A stretch of DNA of 64,000 bases from contig CM035232.1 of NCBI GenBank assembly GCA_020226215.1, positions 63,770,184 to 63,834,183 on the forward strand. The letters are read 5' to 3'. Shown here one piece after another: positions 33,931 through 47,399 of the stretch. This stretch comes from Sindora glabra. Its lineage: Eukaryota; Streptophyta; Magnoliopsida; Fabales; Fabaceae. A program made the position numbers and the translations under genes. The notes beneath the pieces were generated by a model. The model saw nothing but the letters and a program-made list of their open reading frames with translations. It was not told the DNA's origin and did no database searches. Within the stretch, counting starts at the first letter, position 1, and each line of letters opens with the position of its first letter.

Positions 33931-35870
33931 ACCATCCTATTATACTAAAAGTTAAAGCAATCATAAAGGATTGCTCTTTTAATATATCATAGCATCAGTC
34001 AATAAATTCATAATCAAACTTCAAAATAATCAAGTCTTTATTTCATAATCCCCTAAGAGAAGATCATAAAATAAATAAAGGAATATTATATAAACCTTTA
34101 AACCTAATATATTCTATTATTTGAGCATTGGCTATTGGTCCCACCCTGGCACATACATTACATAAAGATCCAATTAGAGAAAGCTATTTCTAATAAAATA
34201 TTCAACATATCATGATTAAAACTATTAGAAATAAAAGGAAAGCAATTCAAATAGCAAACATGAGAAAAAATAAAAATTAAATTAACCTTTGATATAGATA
34301 TTTAGATATTTGATTAGAGTAGGTTGATTAAGAAAAGAATAACCAAGTGTTATAATCATTCACTAATAAAAGATAAAGAAAAATGATAAATTCAGGGTTA
34401 ATAAAAGCTTACAATTTGTAGAATGATAGATTGATAATATAAGATGTGAAGAAATGAAAAACATTGTAAAGAAAATTTAAATAGCATTTAGAGTAACAAT
34501 AAGGATGTAAAAGATAATAAAGATATAGCTATCTTGGATGATGCTTGAATTCATTTCGTAACTAATGGCTGTATGGAGAAAAAATAATTTTGGCATGTGC
34601 TATTTAAGCTACTTTTTGGTTCAAGAGGTCATTAGTTGTGTGTAACAAATGATGAGTTAAGGTAATGACTTTTGATAATGATTATTTTAAGTTTTGGATA
34701 ACTGTTGTTTTGGATTACAAGTAAAGAAGTTGGTTCAAGAAGATTCTTGTGTAGATCACTAGCCAAAGTTAGTGAAAGAAGAATAAAGAATGTTATAGGA
34801 ATGGCAAGGTATAGAGTAGTCCAACTGAGCTATTTTTAAGTATGGAATTTATTTTCTAGATGAAATCCTTCAAGACCTTTAGTTTAAAAACTCAATTGAA
34901 TTCACATATATATTGTGATTGTAACTAGAAGTGAATCTATCAAAACTTACACAATGTGAAAAGACAATCAGTTTCTTCCAATAAAAGAGGTAGTTTTATA
35001 CTAATAAAATGAACATGAAACAAAAACTATCATAGCAATTCTCTTTCAAGTTTTTCGCAATTCTTGAGTTTGTAATAAATATAGCTAATATTTTCATGTA
35101 TTTGCAATTCACATATTTGAGATAGTTATTTGTATATTTTTCATTTCAAATTAGGAATTTCCTTTTTTTTTTTAGGAGGGAGAAGGGGAATGGGAATTCT
35201 TTCTATTTAAGTATAATTAATTATATCATTTATGTTACATATTCAATAGTTACTCCTGTATGGAGAAAAGGGAAAAATATGCAAGAAAAATGAAGACCAA
35301 TGAAGGAGTGAACTTAAATGATGAATATTCTATCTTCAAGGCTTTTTCATTTTGATGATTCCACTATGTAGTATATGCTATATGTCTTGCTTAATTTCTT
35401 ATACTATAAATCTAATGTAGAGTTTAAAGAACTATTAACTTTATACAAAGGCTTTTTCCAATGGTTAATTCTAACCTATCATAAGTATGTTGGATAAAAA
35501 TTCATGATTCTAACGTAGCATAATTTTTCAATTTTCAAATATTATGCACTAAAAATTGATTTGACTAGCATTCATTTTTTTTAGCTAAAATATTCTAGTC
35601 AATATTATTTCATCCCTACTTTTCATTCAAGCATAATGCAAATAATAATGGAAAACGAAATCAATTTTCCTAATTATTCAAAATGCAAGAACAATAGCAT
35701 TTAATTAAGAAACATATTTGAAAGTCATTAATGTCACTCATCCAAGATAAGAGTAACAATGAAATTATATTGTCCTGTAATAGATTTGTTGCATGCGCAA
35801 CTATTTAACTTCAAATAGTTACTCAATCTTTAACTTTATTTATGTAAAATCATTAAGAGGCCATAGTAAT
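33931..35870. other. Intergenic, no gene seen
   Basis: AT-rich with stops in all frames. I see nothing I can name. Confidence 0.5.
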
Positions 35871-35877
35871 TTTATAT

Positions 35878-36430
35878 AGTAGAGGTGTATATAGGCTAGT
35901 GTTGGGTTTTAGGTCAGATTTTTAATGCATAGTTATAGGAAATACAATGATTTAAGTCCAAGTGTAGCCTATTTAGTTTTTAAATAATTTGGCTAGTCTA
36001 ACATAATTAACATTATACATGGCCTAAGACCTAACTCAAAAGTTAATTACTTTTATTTTTATTATTATTTTAAATAAAAGATTAAATTTTCATTAAAAAT
36101 ACATATTTAAATAGATAATATAATATTTAAATATATAAACTATTTAATTTTATCAAATTAAACTTTATATTAAAATTAATTAAATATAACTTTTTTGTGA
36201 TATATAATTGTGCTATTAAAAATAAATTCATATAATCATGTTGAAATAGGCTAAGCCAACTTGGTTCATATAATCATGGTCTGAGCTCACCTTAAATATT
36301 GATTAGGTTATGAGAAAAAATCCCTATTAGTAATTGGGCCATAAAAAAAGTTCAAATTCTATATTTTTTAAAGTTGGACCAACCATGGTAGATGGATTGC
36401 CTGGCCCATTTGCATGTCTATTGCAGGGTT
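35878..36430. mobile_element. Possible MITE-like inverted-repeat element
   Basis: The left end 'agtagaggtgtatataggc' and the reverse complement of the right end 'caatagacatgcaaatgggc' share most bases. The interior is rich in 'gggttttagg / aagcc / ggccca' strings, as in plant elements that begin 'tagaggtg'. No clear TSD was found and the ends are eroded. Confidence 0.3.
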
Positions 36431-39100
36431 TGTGATAGATAAATACAAATGGAAAATTTTGATATGTCAATATTTCATAATACTTGCTTCAATAGGTCAT
36501 GGATTCACTTGTTTGGATGGTCCAAATTAAATCTTATGTAATTGAATGAATTATATTTTATCTCCTTACGATACTTATTATACTCTGGGCTTCAGCCTAA
36601 TTACCATAAAATTTCCCTTTTACTATGAACATTTTTAGACACTCTGCTAAGCTAATGTGAATATAGCTTAGTGTAAATCCAAACTCAATAGGAAGGCTTA
36701 ATAGGATTAGCTAATGCAGTGTTGGGTCCCTTCCTTCTATAATAAGTGCATGCACTAATAAAAATTCTTAATATACTTAAGAAATTTGCTAGTCTAATTA
36801 AAAGTTACATGCATAAATAAGAAAGAAAACACCTTAATGGAAAACACATGTAAATTTTTATTGTAATTTGGCACTATGACATATAACACCAATAATTTAT
36901 GTGTAACATCCCCACCAAAAGTAGTTTCATATTTTATTTTTTGATCAAATTAATCTCATGTTCCTTATAGTTTTAGTGACTTTCAAAATTGCCCTTTCTA
37001 GTTTATTTGTTTCTAATTAACTCTTTATTATGAGATAAATGTTAAGTTCATTAATAAGCTGCTAACATGGTTGTTATTTTACTTTTATATGCACAAGCTA
37101 GCACTTACATAGATTGCTCTTTATGATTTTATTTTCTTTTAATTATATACATATATTTATAAATAGTTGCAATTGATTTCTAACTTGTCACTAAATTAAA
37201 GAGTTGTTATTATTTAAATTAGCAGCTTTCATTCAAATAATAAGTTCCTTTCAATGAACGATTTAAAAAAATTAATATGATTTGTTTTTTATTTTTAATA
37301 AAGAATTTTAAGTTGAAATATTCTAGTGTTGTGAAGTTAATCAATGATTTGCAACTTTTACATGTTAATTATAAACATAGTTCTTTTTTTTTTGAAAGTG
37401 CACATAGAATTTTTATAAAGTTCTAATTTTTATAAAAAAAACTTTTAAAAATTGTGTTTATTGTAATTTCAAGATTTCAAAATTCATAACAGAAATATAT
37501 GAACATTTAAAGAAATTAAAAGGATTTTTATGCATGTATTTTTTGATAAATTTGATAACAATTAGTTTAAAAATTCATAATAATGGTATCATATATAGCT
37601 AGTTTACTTATATTTGATTATTGCAAGTTTTTTAAGAGTTGTAATTTTATATTTGAAGTTTTGCAAATTTTTTTAAAAAAGTTATAACTTTGAATGAATT
37701 TTGACATTTTATGTGAAAATTAAACATGTAAAAATTAATTAAATTTACTAATAATATTTAAAAAAATTATAATTTTTTATTAAAATAATAATTTTTTTTA
37801 AAGAATTCATAGAAATAAGATGATGGATTTTTTTTAATAAATACTAACTCATAGAAAATATTAATACTCAATATTTTCAAATTTAAAAATTAAATTGATT
37901 AGATGAAATCACTATGAGTGTCTAATTAGAAATAAATAAACCATAAGAATTAATTCCAAAATTCATTGATGCTATAAGAAGTGAAGGACTAAAGCCCCTT
38001 TAACATAAGCACTAATTTGTCATACATTCAGAGGTGAAATAAAAGCATACTACTAGCTTAATAATAGTCTTTACTTTCATTTCTGGACTAAGAGCAAATT
38101 ACAAATGAGTTATAGGTACCCAATTAGATGTAAATGAATTATAAGGAGGCAATGATGATTAATTTTACCTTTTTTAAGGAGAAATACTTTTACATCCCTT
38201 AAGGTATATGCTAATTATGCCTTGCTCCCCTTGATTTTCAATTTTAGTGCTCTCTTTTGAAGCTGACAAAAGTGCATGGGATCAATGTTGGATAATAATG
38301 CTTTCATGGGTGATGCAAGTGGTAAAAAGGACTCCAATCTCTTATTTTTCATTTTCCTTCAATTTCAATATACTTTCTCTCTCTCTATTTCTTCTATATT
38401 TTTCACCTTCTTTGTGTTCCTCCTTGCTACATGATGGGTTGACAACTTCATTTTTGTCAATAGTGAAAGGAGATTAGCTTGTTTTTAGGATTTATTGCAA
38501 AAAGTGAGTTTTTTCTATTTCGTTCTTTTGATATTTTCAAGTTTTTGTTTTAATATTGCTTATTCTTCATTTGAAAGATTGTTTTTGTAGATTATGTATT
38601 TATCTTTTATGGGTATTTGCATTTTTTATTCAATATTTTTGGAAAAATATAAGATCTAAGTAATGTTTGTTCTTGATTTTTAGTGCATTTCTTAAGTATA
38701 TAATTTTAGTGATTTTATAAGAAATTTTCCTAGCTCAATCATTCTTTTTTTAGTTGGTACTTATATTAATTTTGGTTAGATGATTGTTAAAGGTTTAAGG
38801 TTTTATATGCCTAATTTTTATGTTCAATTTATAGTGAGGTTTTTAATAACTATTCTTTTTTATTCTTGAATGAGGAAACCAAATTAAATTTTATGCTAGG
38901 TAGTCTTTAAAATCTTGTTATTTACTTTAATTTTGTATAAGTTTTGAAAATAGTATTATGTTTTTACTAAAGTTTTATTTTTGGGCAAAAAAAAGGTCTT
39001 ACTTGGCTTTTTCAACCTAATTTTGCACCACGGTGATAAAATTGTCATAATTGTTCAGGTTAACCTTAACATGTATTCATACTTAGACTTGCCAGATGAT
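36431..39100. other. Intergenic, no gene seen
   Basis: Extremely AT-rich. 'tgtaacatccccacc' at about 36901 looks like a Tekay-type LTR start, but no matching end was found. An open stretch at 38247-38477 is low-complexity and not recognised. If the MULE has a 5' terminal inverted repeat it should be in this interval, but I could not find it. Confidence 0.4.
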
Positions 39101-39586
39101 GTTTTGAATAGTTTGCTTATTAATGATAGAGGAATGGGTGTATAAATTTAGGGGAAGTAGTGAAAGAAAGCTAATTTGTTCAAATAGTGATGTGTTGGAC
39201 ATGATTAAGGTAAATATTTTTATACTAAAATTTATATATTTGTTAATTTTATCCCGATTGAACCACTATTAGTTAACTTTCTAACTTTATAAGATGCGTA
39301 ACCCTTACTACAATTAACCCTAAACAAAATCATGAGTAAGAAAATGTTTTTTGATGAAGATTTGTTTGATTATACTTTTACTTGTAATGATGACAATATA
39401 TACATGGATGATATGGATGAGGAAAGCTTCAATTATGAGGTTGATAGTGATTCTAATGGCGAACAAGGCTTGGAAAATAGGGCTTGTACTAAAAAAATGA
39501 TGTGGGTGACATAAAAAGTGAAAGTTTAAGTGATAGTGATGGCTTCAGTGGTTTTGAAGTACAAATTGATGAAATAGGGAAGGTGG
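39100..39586 (+). pseudogene. MULE (Mutator-like) transposase, N-terminal part
   Basis: The open block at 39332-39514 is rich in Asp/Glu (MDDMDEESFNYEVDSDS), the acidic stretch that commonly precedes the MuDR N-terminal domain. The sequence then runs into GGTGG and is cut by the solo LTR at 39587, and the MuDR domain follows directly after it. The call rests mainly on continuity with the next piece. The start codon is uncertain. Confidence 0.5.
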
Positions 39587-42457
39587 TGTAATGACCCTGA
39601 ATTAGTATAATAGAAAAAAATATAATAATAATAATCAAAATAATAATAAAAAAATAAATTTTTATTGAGATTGTAATGAGTGAAAATTTACTTAGAAACC
39701 TAAGAATAGATTTTTTGGAAATTTCACTTAGAAATTCATTGAATTTCTGTACCTGGTAAAGCGAAAAAGTGAGAAAATGAATCAAAATTATAGTAAATTA
39801 ATTCAAAAAAATTAATTGATGATCAAAATTAATTTTCAAAGCTCAAAAATGGTTATGGGAAGTAAAAATAAAATTTTTAAGATATTTAGAAGCCTTAGGG
39901 TGAAAATATAAAGAAAATAAATAATTCAGGGCCGAATTGTAATAAATCCTTTTATCTTTTTGGCCTTTTTATTTTTTTGTTGTATAGGTTGGGTTGGCTT
40001 TTTAGACCCAAATGTGAAAAATTAAGGCCCTAATTCGTGATCCAACACCAGCCCAAACTTCCAAGGGAAGTCAAGGACTAAAATAAAAGAAAATAGTAAA
40101 ATTTGGGGGCAAAAGAGTAATATTTGAAAACTTTTGATTTGTGTCTCATTTTTATTGGCTAAAAGGTGATTTGCTGGTCTGAAACCCCAGCTACTTGGAC
40201 GTCCTATGCAGCCCACCATGTGTCCCCAAAATCCCCCCAAAATCTAAGGCAAATTTAATGTTTGAAATTGATGAAAATTGTAGAATTTTTTAGAAATTCT
40301 TTAAGCAATTTTTATATAAAATAAAAGAGGCTTAGCAGCAGCAAATTTGCTGCTCCTCTCCAGCAAAACATGACCACATAGAAGAAGAAACAAGGAAAGT
40401 TAAACAAAGTAGATTCAAGGGAAACTTGGCAAGTTAAATAGGTGGATTTTAATACCCCTAAGTTCTTGTGAAATTCTTCTTCCTCTTAACTCTAAAATAT
40501 GATTTTTATTTTCCTGAATTCATCTCCCTCTCCCTTAGAATTCAGAGTTGAAAAGAGGAAGAAAGAAGTAAGGATTTAAGGTGAGTAATAACTTGTTATA
40601 CATTTTATGAATTTCTAATGCTGGATGGTCATGATGAATATGATTCCTTGGACATGATTTGTGTTGGTTGCTATGATAATTAGTTCAACATGATTTGAAC
40701 ATGTGATGATGTTGTTGGAAGTAAGTATTTGGATCATGAATAATGAGAATGGAAGTGGTTTTGGCTGTTGCAAAGAAATTGTTAATATTATGTTGGAAAT
40801 GGTATCAAGAAGGGTGAAAAATGCTGTTGAAATTCTGGTTGGTGAATAGTCACGTGGAACCTAGGTGATTTATCATCAAAAAATTTGATTTTTGATATCT
40901 TAAGGTCTCTCATGATGTGAGGTTGAATTCTGGAAATTTTGAGAATTTTTAGAAACTTTTAGGTATTTTAGAAGAATTTCCTAAATCAGGTCATCAGTGC
41001 TATCCAGAAACAGGGCACTTTCACGTTGGCTTCTGTTTTTGAATTTCTTGGGGCCTAAAATGATAATGAAAAATCATGAAAAAATTTAGGGAAACCAATT
41101 AAGGTGTTATTAATATTGTGTAAAATTTTCAGGGCAATCAGAGATTAATTGGTCACCCAATAAAATGGTGAAAAGGAGCTGTTCATGACAAAACCCGAAT
41201 ATGCCCAGTCTTGTTCACGAAATTTTTAGGAGTATCAAATGGTTGAGAAAAATTCTGGAAAAATTTGTATAAATCACTCTGATTGTGGTGTAGTATGGGT
41301 TAAATTTTATAAATAGTAAATTTTATTTAATTCTTTAAATAATTCCTGCCCTTATGCTGCTTAGATAGGGTCTACATACAAAATATTTTGTGTAACATGA
41401 ATTGTTTAATTTGTGTGTATGACATATGAATTATTTGATTTGCATACATAAATATCCTTTAGGGTTTGATATGAGAATGAGCATAGAAGGATAAATGAAG
41501 AATAAAACACTTATGGCATAGTTGGTATTTTGACACATTCCTCGAGGAAAATTGTGGTTGATGCATGTGGCGTCCCACAATTGTTTATTCTACTTACAAA
41601 AATGTGGGAGGGAGAAAACATCCTTCGCATAGAAGGAGAGGAGGGGTAAGTAGTGGAGGGAAAAGCTTGGTGGCCTCGAGCCTAGGGTGGCGGGGGATAA
41701 GGTTGGATCGAAGATATAAGGTAACATTACATACCAACTAATGTCATTCCTCAAACAACATAATATCTAAACTTGGATTTTTAATTAGAAAAGCAACCTT
41801 AAATGGGAAAATCGAAAAAGGGCAATAATAGGTTATTACTCACTGAGTATATTTATACTCATTCCATATTTTCTTTAAACTGTCTTTTTAGGTAAAGACC
41901 ATGTATCCATGGACGCGCAGTAATACTTACAGAGGATATGCCACGACACCCCTTGGAACGTATGGAATAGAGTTCTACATAGAAATCTGGGTCACTCCTA
42001 ACGAAATAAATATTTTGTATCATACAGACTATTGACCCATGGACAGGGAGCCAAATGTCCTCGAAATTTTCTTTCCACTAGTACCGGTCACCCCGGATGA
42101 CAATTTCGAGAGTAATGTGACACTATTAAGGCCTATAACATCTAGTTCCAGTTCTCCTTCAGAATCTGATCCGGAGGAGGAAGGCCCTAATCGGGTTAGT
42201 GAGTCAGATGACTAGGTCTAATGTATTTAAAGTTATAATAGACTTATCTTTGTAATTATTTTGTGTTGTTATATGTATATTATTTTGGTATTTTAACTCT
42301 TTATTACCTACTTTCTTTCAGCACGCCCTAATATTATTTTTATAAGTATATGCGATATTATGTTGTCTTTGGAGGCTAGTAAGGATATCTTATCAGTGTG
42401 GAATGCTGATTGGATATCTTTACGCCGGTCATAATTAAAGCACGTCGGGTCGTGACA
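39587..42457 (+). mobile_element. Tekay/Del-like solo LTR inside MULE, TSD GGTGG
   Basis: The segment starts TGTAATGACCC and ends GGGTCGTGACA, with a perfect TSD GGTGG (39582-39586 and 42458-42462). It is 2871 bp long with no polyprotein block. The inverted ends (TGTMAYGACCC) and length fit Tekay/Del LTRs. A stretch at about 41840-41900 ('cactgagta', then 'tttttaggtaaag') is of a kind I recall from such LTRs. It shows no clear similarity to the 2.5-kb LTRs at 43484 and 54101 beyond the ends, so it is a different family. The orientation is inferred from that wording. Confidence 0.85.
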
Positions 42458-42462
42458 GGTGG

Positions 42463-43483
42463 ATAGGTATAATTTTGACTTAGAGAAACCTTATACTAAT
42501 AAAGGCTTGAGTGGAAAAACTTTTGTAAGATAACCTAATGGTAGGATCACATTAATGAAAGGACAATTAACCATTGATGTTTATGAGTTTAGAAAGGCGT
42601 TTAGGGATTATGCTATACAAGAAAGGTTTGAAATTATAAGGTTAAAGAATAAGAAGGCTAGGGTTATAGCTAATTGCTAAGTAAAAGGCTGAACTTGGCA
42701 TACTCATATCTCTCTGACTCTTGATGGCAACACCTACAAAATAAGAACATGTATTCCATACCATTCATGCATTAGGAACACTAAAAATTCAAATATAACT
42801 TCATCATGGATAGAAAAAAAGTCACGTAGGAAACTACATTCTGATCTAAGCATGTCATATGCATGTACGAAGTAAGAATTAAAGGAAGAGTATAGTATAG
42901 AGACACTTCTTGTGCAGTTACTTTGAGCAAAGAAGAAGCCCAATAAGGACAACAAGGGCACATAAGCATATCCTACAATAAGCTACTTATTTGGGATGAC
43001 CTTGTAAAATAAATCAATTTAGGTAGTGTAATTGAGATAAAGACAAAGTGGCTAATGATGCATAATAATCTAATGTTCAAAAGATTTTTTGTATGTTTGG
43101 ATGAAAAAAGGCTTCCTTAAAAGATGTAGGTCTTTGTTTAGTATTGATGAGTGTCATCAGAAGGGCTATTTAGGGACATTATGCTATTTGTTATGGCTAT
43201 TAAGGGAAACAAAAAGGATGTTTCTAATTATTGTTGCTATTGTAGAAATCGATGGTAAAAAGACTTAGGAGATGGTTTTTGCACTATCTTCATGAGGCAT
43301 TAGTAATAAAGCTTAAGTATTATGTGTTTACATTATAAGTGACCAAGAAAAGTTAATCATTTATTTTACTTTGAATTTAATTTTAGTATAAATTATTGGC
43401 ATTTTTATTATTTACTCACAATTAATGCATATTTTTACTAAGGTTTACAATGAGCAGTTTCAATAATCATGCCTTTTGCAAGG
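42463..43483 (+). pseudogene. MULE transposase, MuDR domain and start of catalytic domain
   Basis: KGQLTIDVYEFRKAFRDYAI, FEIIRLKNKKARVIANC and TLDGNTYKIRTC match the MuDR N-terminal domain ('F.....FR.A..DYA...GF.......N...R..A.C'). SSWIEKKSRRKLHSDLSMSY and a KKGFLKRCRSLFSIDECHQKG block (about 43105-43170) follow. The latter fits 'F..CRP.I.LDGCHLKG', with the catalytic Asp kept. FLIIVAIVEIDGKKT and IISDQEK continue the MULE domain. Stops and shifts interrupt. The frame is cut at about 43483 by the Tekay-like element. Confidence 0.75.
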
Positions 43484-46400
43484 TTATCACGACCTTAATT
43501 CAATCGTAATCGATATGGAATCTATTTCCAATTTACACCATCCTAATTCCATTTTCTAACTTGCTCCTAATTAACAAATATCATGCATTTATAAAAGAAA
43601 ATAATATTTTAAAAAGAAAACATTCATTGAGGTTTCTATAAAGGATGAAGAAGTTAGGTATGCTTATAATCTTTTCAAAATAAGGATAAGTAAGCCTAAC
43701 TAACTCATGACAAAATAGTTCCAAATATTTCATCCACCTATATCTATGATAAAATAAGGCCTAAGACATTCTATGTGCAAGAATCTATGCTATCATATCA
43801 ACATTAGTGAGCTCCCATAGAATCTAGTTTCGATAAGTTGTAGGCGAAGGGTTAACCTAGGAATTTGTAAAATAAATCACAGAGAATAATATGTAAGAAT
43901 AGTAACATTTCATATTAACTTGGCCATCAAACTATCCACCTCTAGCCATTTATATCACATTTAAGCATATTAGAAACTAAGAGTTAATAATAATGAAATT
44001 AACACATGATCATTTTATTTTCAATATCTCATCTAAAAATATTAAAGGATAACTATAATAAAGTCATATCTTATTTGGAACAATAAACAATAAATAAAAT
44101 ACAATCAAACACCTTTTATCTCCTGGGTTAACCTTTGACCTTCCATAAGCTTTCATCCTAATCCTTCCAAGGTCTACCTTATACCTTCCACAAGCATGTT
44201 ATCGAGAATTTTCCATTCGGTATTCACAACATCACCCTCATCACATTTCTTATCCTTATTACTACTTATGGCATGAATCAAATGCAATTTTGAACACTAA
44301 AGCTCAAGCTCTATCCAATACAATCACATTTCAATTTCAATGTACATTTTTTTACTTATTAGTATCATTGTATCCTCTTGTATGGCTATAAGCATTCACA
44401 TACGTCATAATAATTAATTCATAAAACATGTCTTAGTACATCCCATCTGATAAGTAATGCAATAAGTTCGCTATAATATATATTATATCACACAACTTCT
44501 GCTTTCTCATCTCATGATTATCCAACTTATGCAATTATCTTATACTTATCATAAACCACTCTATCTTTAATGCTTAGTGGCCAAATATCCATATTAGGCT
44601 ATTATAAATCATGAAAACATAGAACAAATTGGCTATGGTTTACTATATGGTCACCATGGTTGTGATCTTTGAGTGATATTTTATAAATAATTCAAAAGTT
44701 TTGGATATACCATTCAAGAAACTTATTTTAAGTGAAAATATACTCAATTAGCTTTCTATAGACATGCCTAAATTGGCTAAGTTTTAAAAGAGTTATACCT
44801 TTTTGAAGATAGACACAAAGTTCTTTTTTTTTTTTTCAAAATTCTTAGTTTTTAATCTCTGTTTACTATTTTGATGATATCTTAAAATATATGTTAGATA
44901 TTGATTTGAAACTAATTCCATTTGAAAGTAGGCTTGATTACCTTTGAAATAGTATAATTTGTTTAAAACGAACAGAAAATGAAGGACTTATGTCCCTTCA
45001 AAGTCGGCATAAAATTCTAGGCTTAGTGAATCAATTGACTAATTGATTCACTCATTCCAGTTTCACCTCTAGACCTTCCAATTAGCCACTCAATTCTAAA
45101 GCCTAGTTTCACCTTTAGACCTTTAAAATTGATTTACACTTGAAAAAACTAATTTTCTGCAAAAAAATTTACTATTCATCCGACATTAAATGACCCCTAA
45201 ACACATATATTACACACTAAACCTTAATATAATAATTAATACACTTATATAATATATCATATCACTTTTGTCCATCATTTATGACTTCACCACATCAAAA
45301 TAAACCAAATTCAAGTAAAATTACAAAACAACCCATATTTTATCAATACCATCATATAAGCATAAAATCCATAAATTTAGCTAGATTATTGTTAGTGTAT
45401 ATGCCCTAAAACCAATCATATTAATGATTGTAAATTTGAATCGTGTTATTTTAATGGTAATTTTAATTATCATATTTATATATATTATATGCATAATATA
45501 TTTAATTATGATAATAACCTTAGAATAATTATATTCTTAAATGTCCCTAGTCATATATCATTATGCATTGGGTTGCTTTGATATGTTAAGACTAGCATGT
45601 GCGGTGACTTAAATGAAATATTAAGTCTGCACATGAATACAAGTTAAAGAACTTGTATACTGGACCGACCCACTTTAAGAACACTACATGGATCGTTATA
45701 TAAGTGTCATGAGTGATTCTTGGTGATCATTATTAATATGGTCCTTTGACATGAGATCGCTAAGATTTCTTACATATGAGTTTCATATTTTGATACTACT
45801 CTATGTCACTCATAGTTGAATGAATGTAAGGGTAGTTATTAGATATGTCATGTATCATGCAAAAGGGTTTATGTGATCAATATGGAATTTGTCTCTCCTA
45901 TATAACAAGAGTGACATCTGTGGGTCCCTTGATTAAGTAAGGCTGAGAAAATGCATGGCCATACTTAAGTGAATTAACATAGGATATCAATTACATTTGT
46001 TTCAATCAGCTTACTTAGGAATCAAGAAACCTTTGGATTGGGCTATATGGGAATGACACGATCCATGTCTTGTACTGAATTTAGATGTCTAGGATAAAAG
46101 GATATAGACGATGATCACATATAAAGGTTCAGTCAAATCATTGATTTTCTCATTACTTAGGTAACAATTATGTGTTGCTAGACACCGCCCATTATTTATG
46201 ATCATTAATGTGATTTATAATCATTGCTAATGTAATGAGAGCTGAAGGTCGCACACTTAGAGCTTAGTGGATTTGGAATTGATGGACCAAATTGTTTAGG
46301 CCTAATATTTGGGAATTTCATGTTATAACTATAAGGCCCAATAATAATCTTATAATTATACATAGAACAAAGCCCAATTAGTTAGGGTTTTCTATGCACC

Positions 46401-47328
46401 TATTTAAATAAGCTTGTTAGGTAATAATACATGATTATTCATGCATTCTAAAGCATAGAAAAACCTTAACACCTTTCCTTGATCATAACCTTTGAAGAGG
46501 CGTAGCTAGCACTATGAAGTTAAGGAGAAGAATTCCAACCAATGTTCATGTGAACGTTCATTGGTGATCTATTGGTTCGTGTGGATGCCTCGGAGTCTTC
46601 AACTAAAAGGAAGTCGAAGAGGTGATCAACGAATGAGTTCCTGAATCATTGGAAAGGTATTCCTTGAATCTTTATTCTAATCTAACATTTTGCATGGATT
46701 CGTTAGCTAGGATCGATTAATTTCGCTGTGCTTGTTTGGCTCCCGATCCTAACAATTATCCACTCACCTTATATAGAAAAGGATGCTAAAAGATTAGTTT
46801 AAAGATTTTTCCATCCTAATCATGTCAATATGTATGGGTTCTAAAGCTAGGGCTTAATGCCCAATAAAACTAAATAAACCTTAAATTTTTTTACGAACTA
46901 AGAAGAAATAGGAATAACTCTTGATGGAAGCAATGTTTTACCTTAATTGGATGAAGAATTTAAGAAGGATTCAAGTTTTCCTTGCTTAATTGAAGGAGTG
47001 GTGGAGGGTTTGTGTAGAGAAAGTTAAAAAAAGTTATGAAATAGGGAAAATAGGGCCCCAAGGATATTTTTGAAAAATTTCTCCTAAACATCTTCTATAC
47101 TCAATCACTCACTCATATTAGTATATAACTTTATACTTTATAATTCTAATAAATTATCCCTATCAAGATTTCATCTAATTCATATTCCTATATTCTTATT
47201 AAATCTATTTTATTTTATTTTATATTTCACATGTAAGATTCTTAATTTAATTGAATTTACTAGTGGTTTTAGCTATTCTTTCTCATAAAATAATTTTTAA
47301 TTTATTAATAATCAAAGAAGGTATAACA
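43484..47328 (-). repeat. 3' LTR of Tekay-like element (contains a solo LTR)
   Basis: After removing the insert at 45390-46754 and one TSD it is about 2475 bp. It aligns with 54101-56610 from 'cctaattccattttctaac'-like bases near 43545 to the GTATAACA end. The left terminal TG is eroded, so that edge is good to a few bases. Confidence 0.8.
45390..46754 (+). mobile_element. Solo LTR (family 1, copy D), TSD ATTAT
   Basis: This 1365-bp copy starts TGTTAG and ends CTAACA, with a perfect TSD ATTAT (45385-45389 and 46755-46759). It lies in the 3' LTR of the Tekay-like element, which aligns across the gap with the other LTR. In U5 it groups with copy A. Confidence 0.92.
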
Positions 47329-47330
47329 AT

Positions 47331-47345
47331 ATTTCACCCTTCAAA
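47331..47345 (-). promoter_or_regulatory. Polypurine tract of Tekay-like element
   Basis: The minus strand reads 'gaagggtgaaat' just before the LTR start TGTTATAC. Confidence 0.55.
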
Positions 47346-47399
47346 AGAATTCATGCTTAAATTCTTGATACATGTGGTATTTTAAAGCTAGTATGGAAA

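Noticed and set aside
36901..38250. LTR start 'tgtaacatccccacc'
   Set aside because: I found no matching end, PBS or TSD, so it is not listed as an element.
38247..38477. 76-codon open frame on the plus strand
   Set aside because: Phe/Ser-rich low-complexity translation with no domain; it could be MULE leader but nothing supports a gene.
39587..42457. DNA transposon with short inverted ends (TGTMAYGACCC)
   Set aside because: The 5-bp TSD, TG...CA ends, length and lack of coding fit a solo LTR better.
42734..42969. Overlapping minus-strand open frames
   Set aside because: They are antisense to the readable MuDR domain of the MULE transposase.
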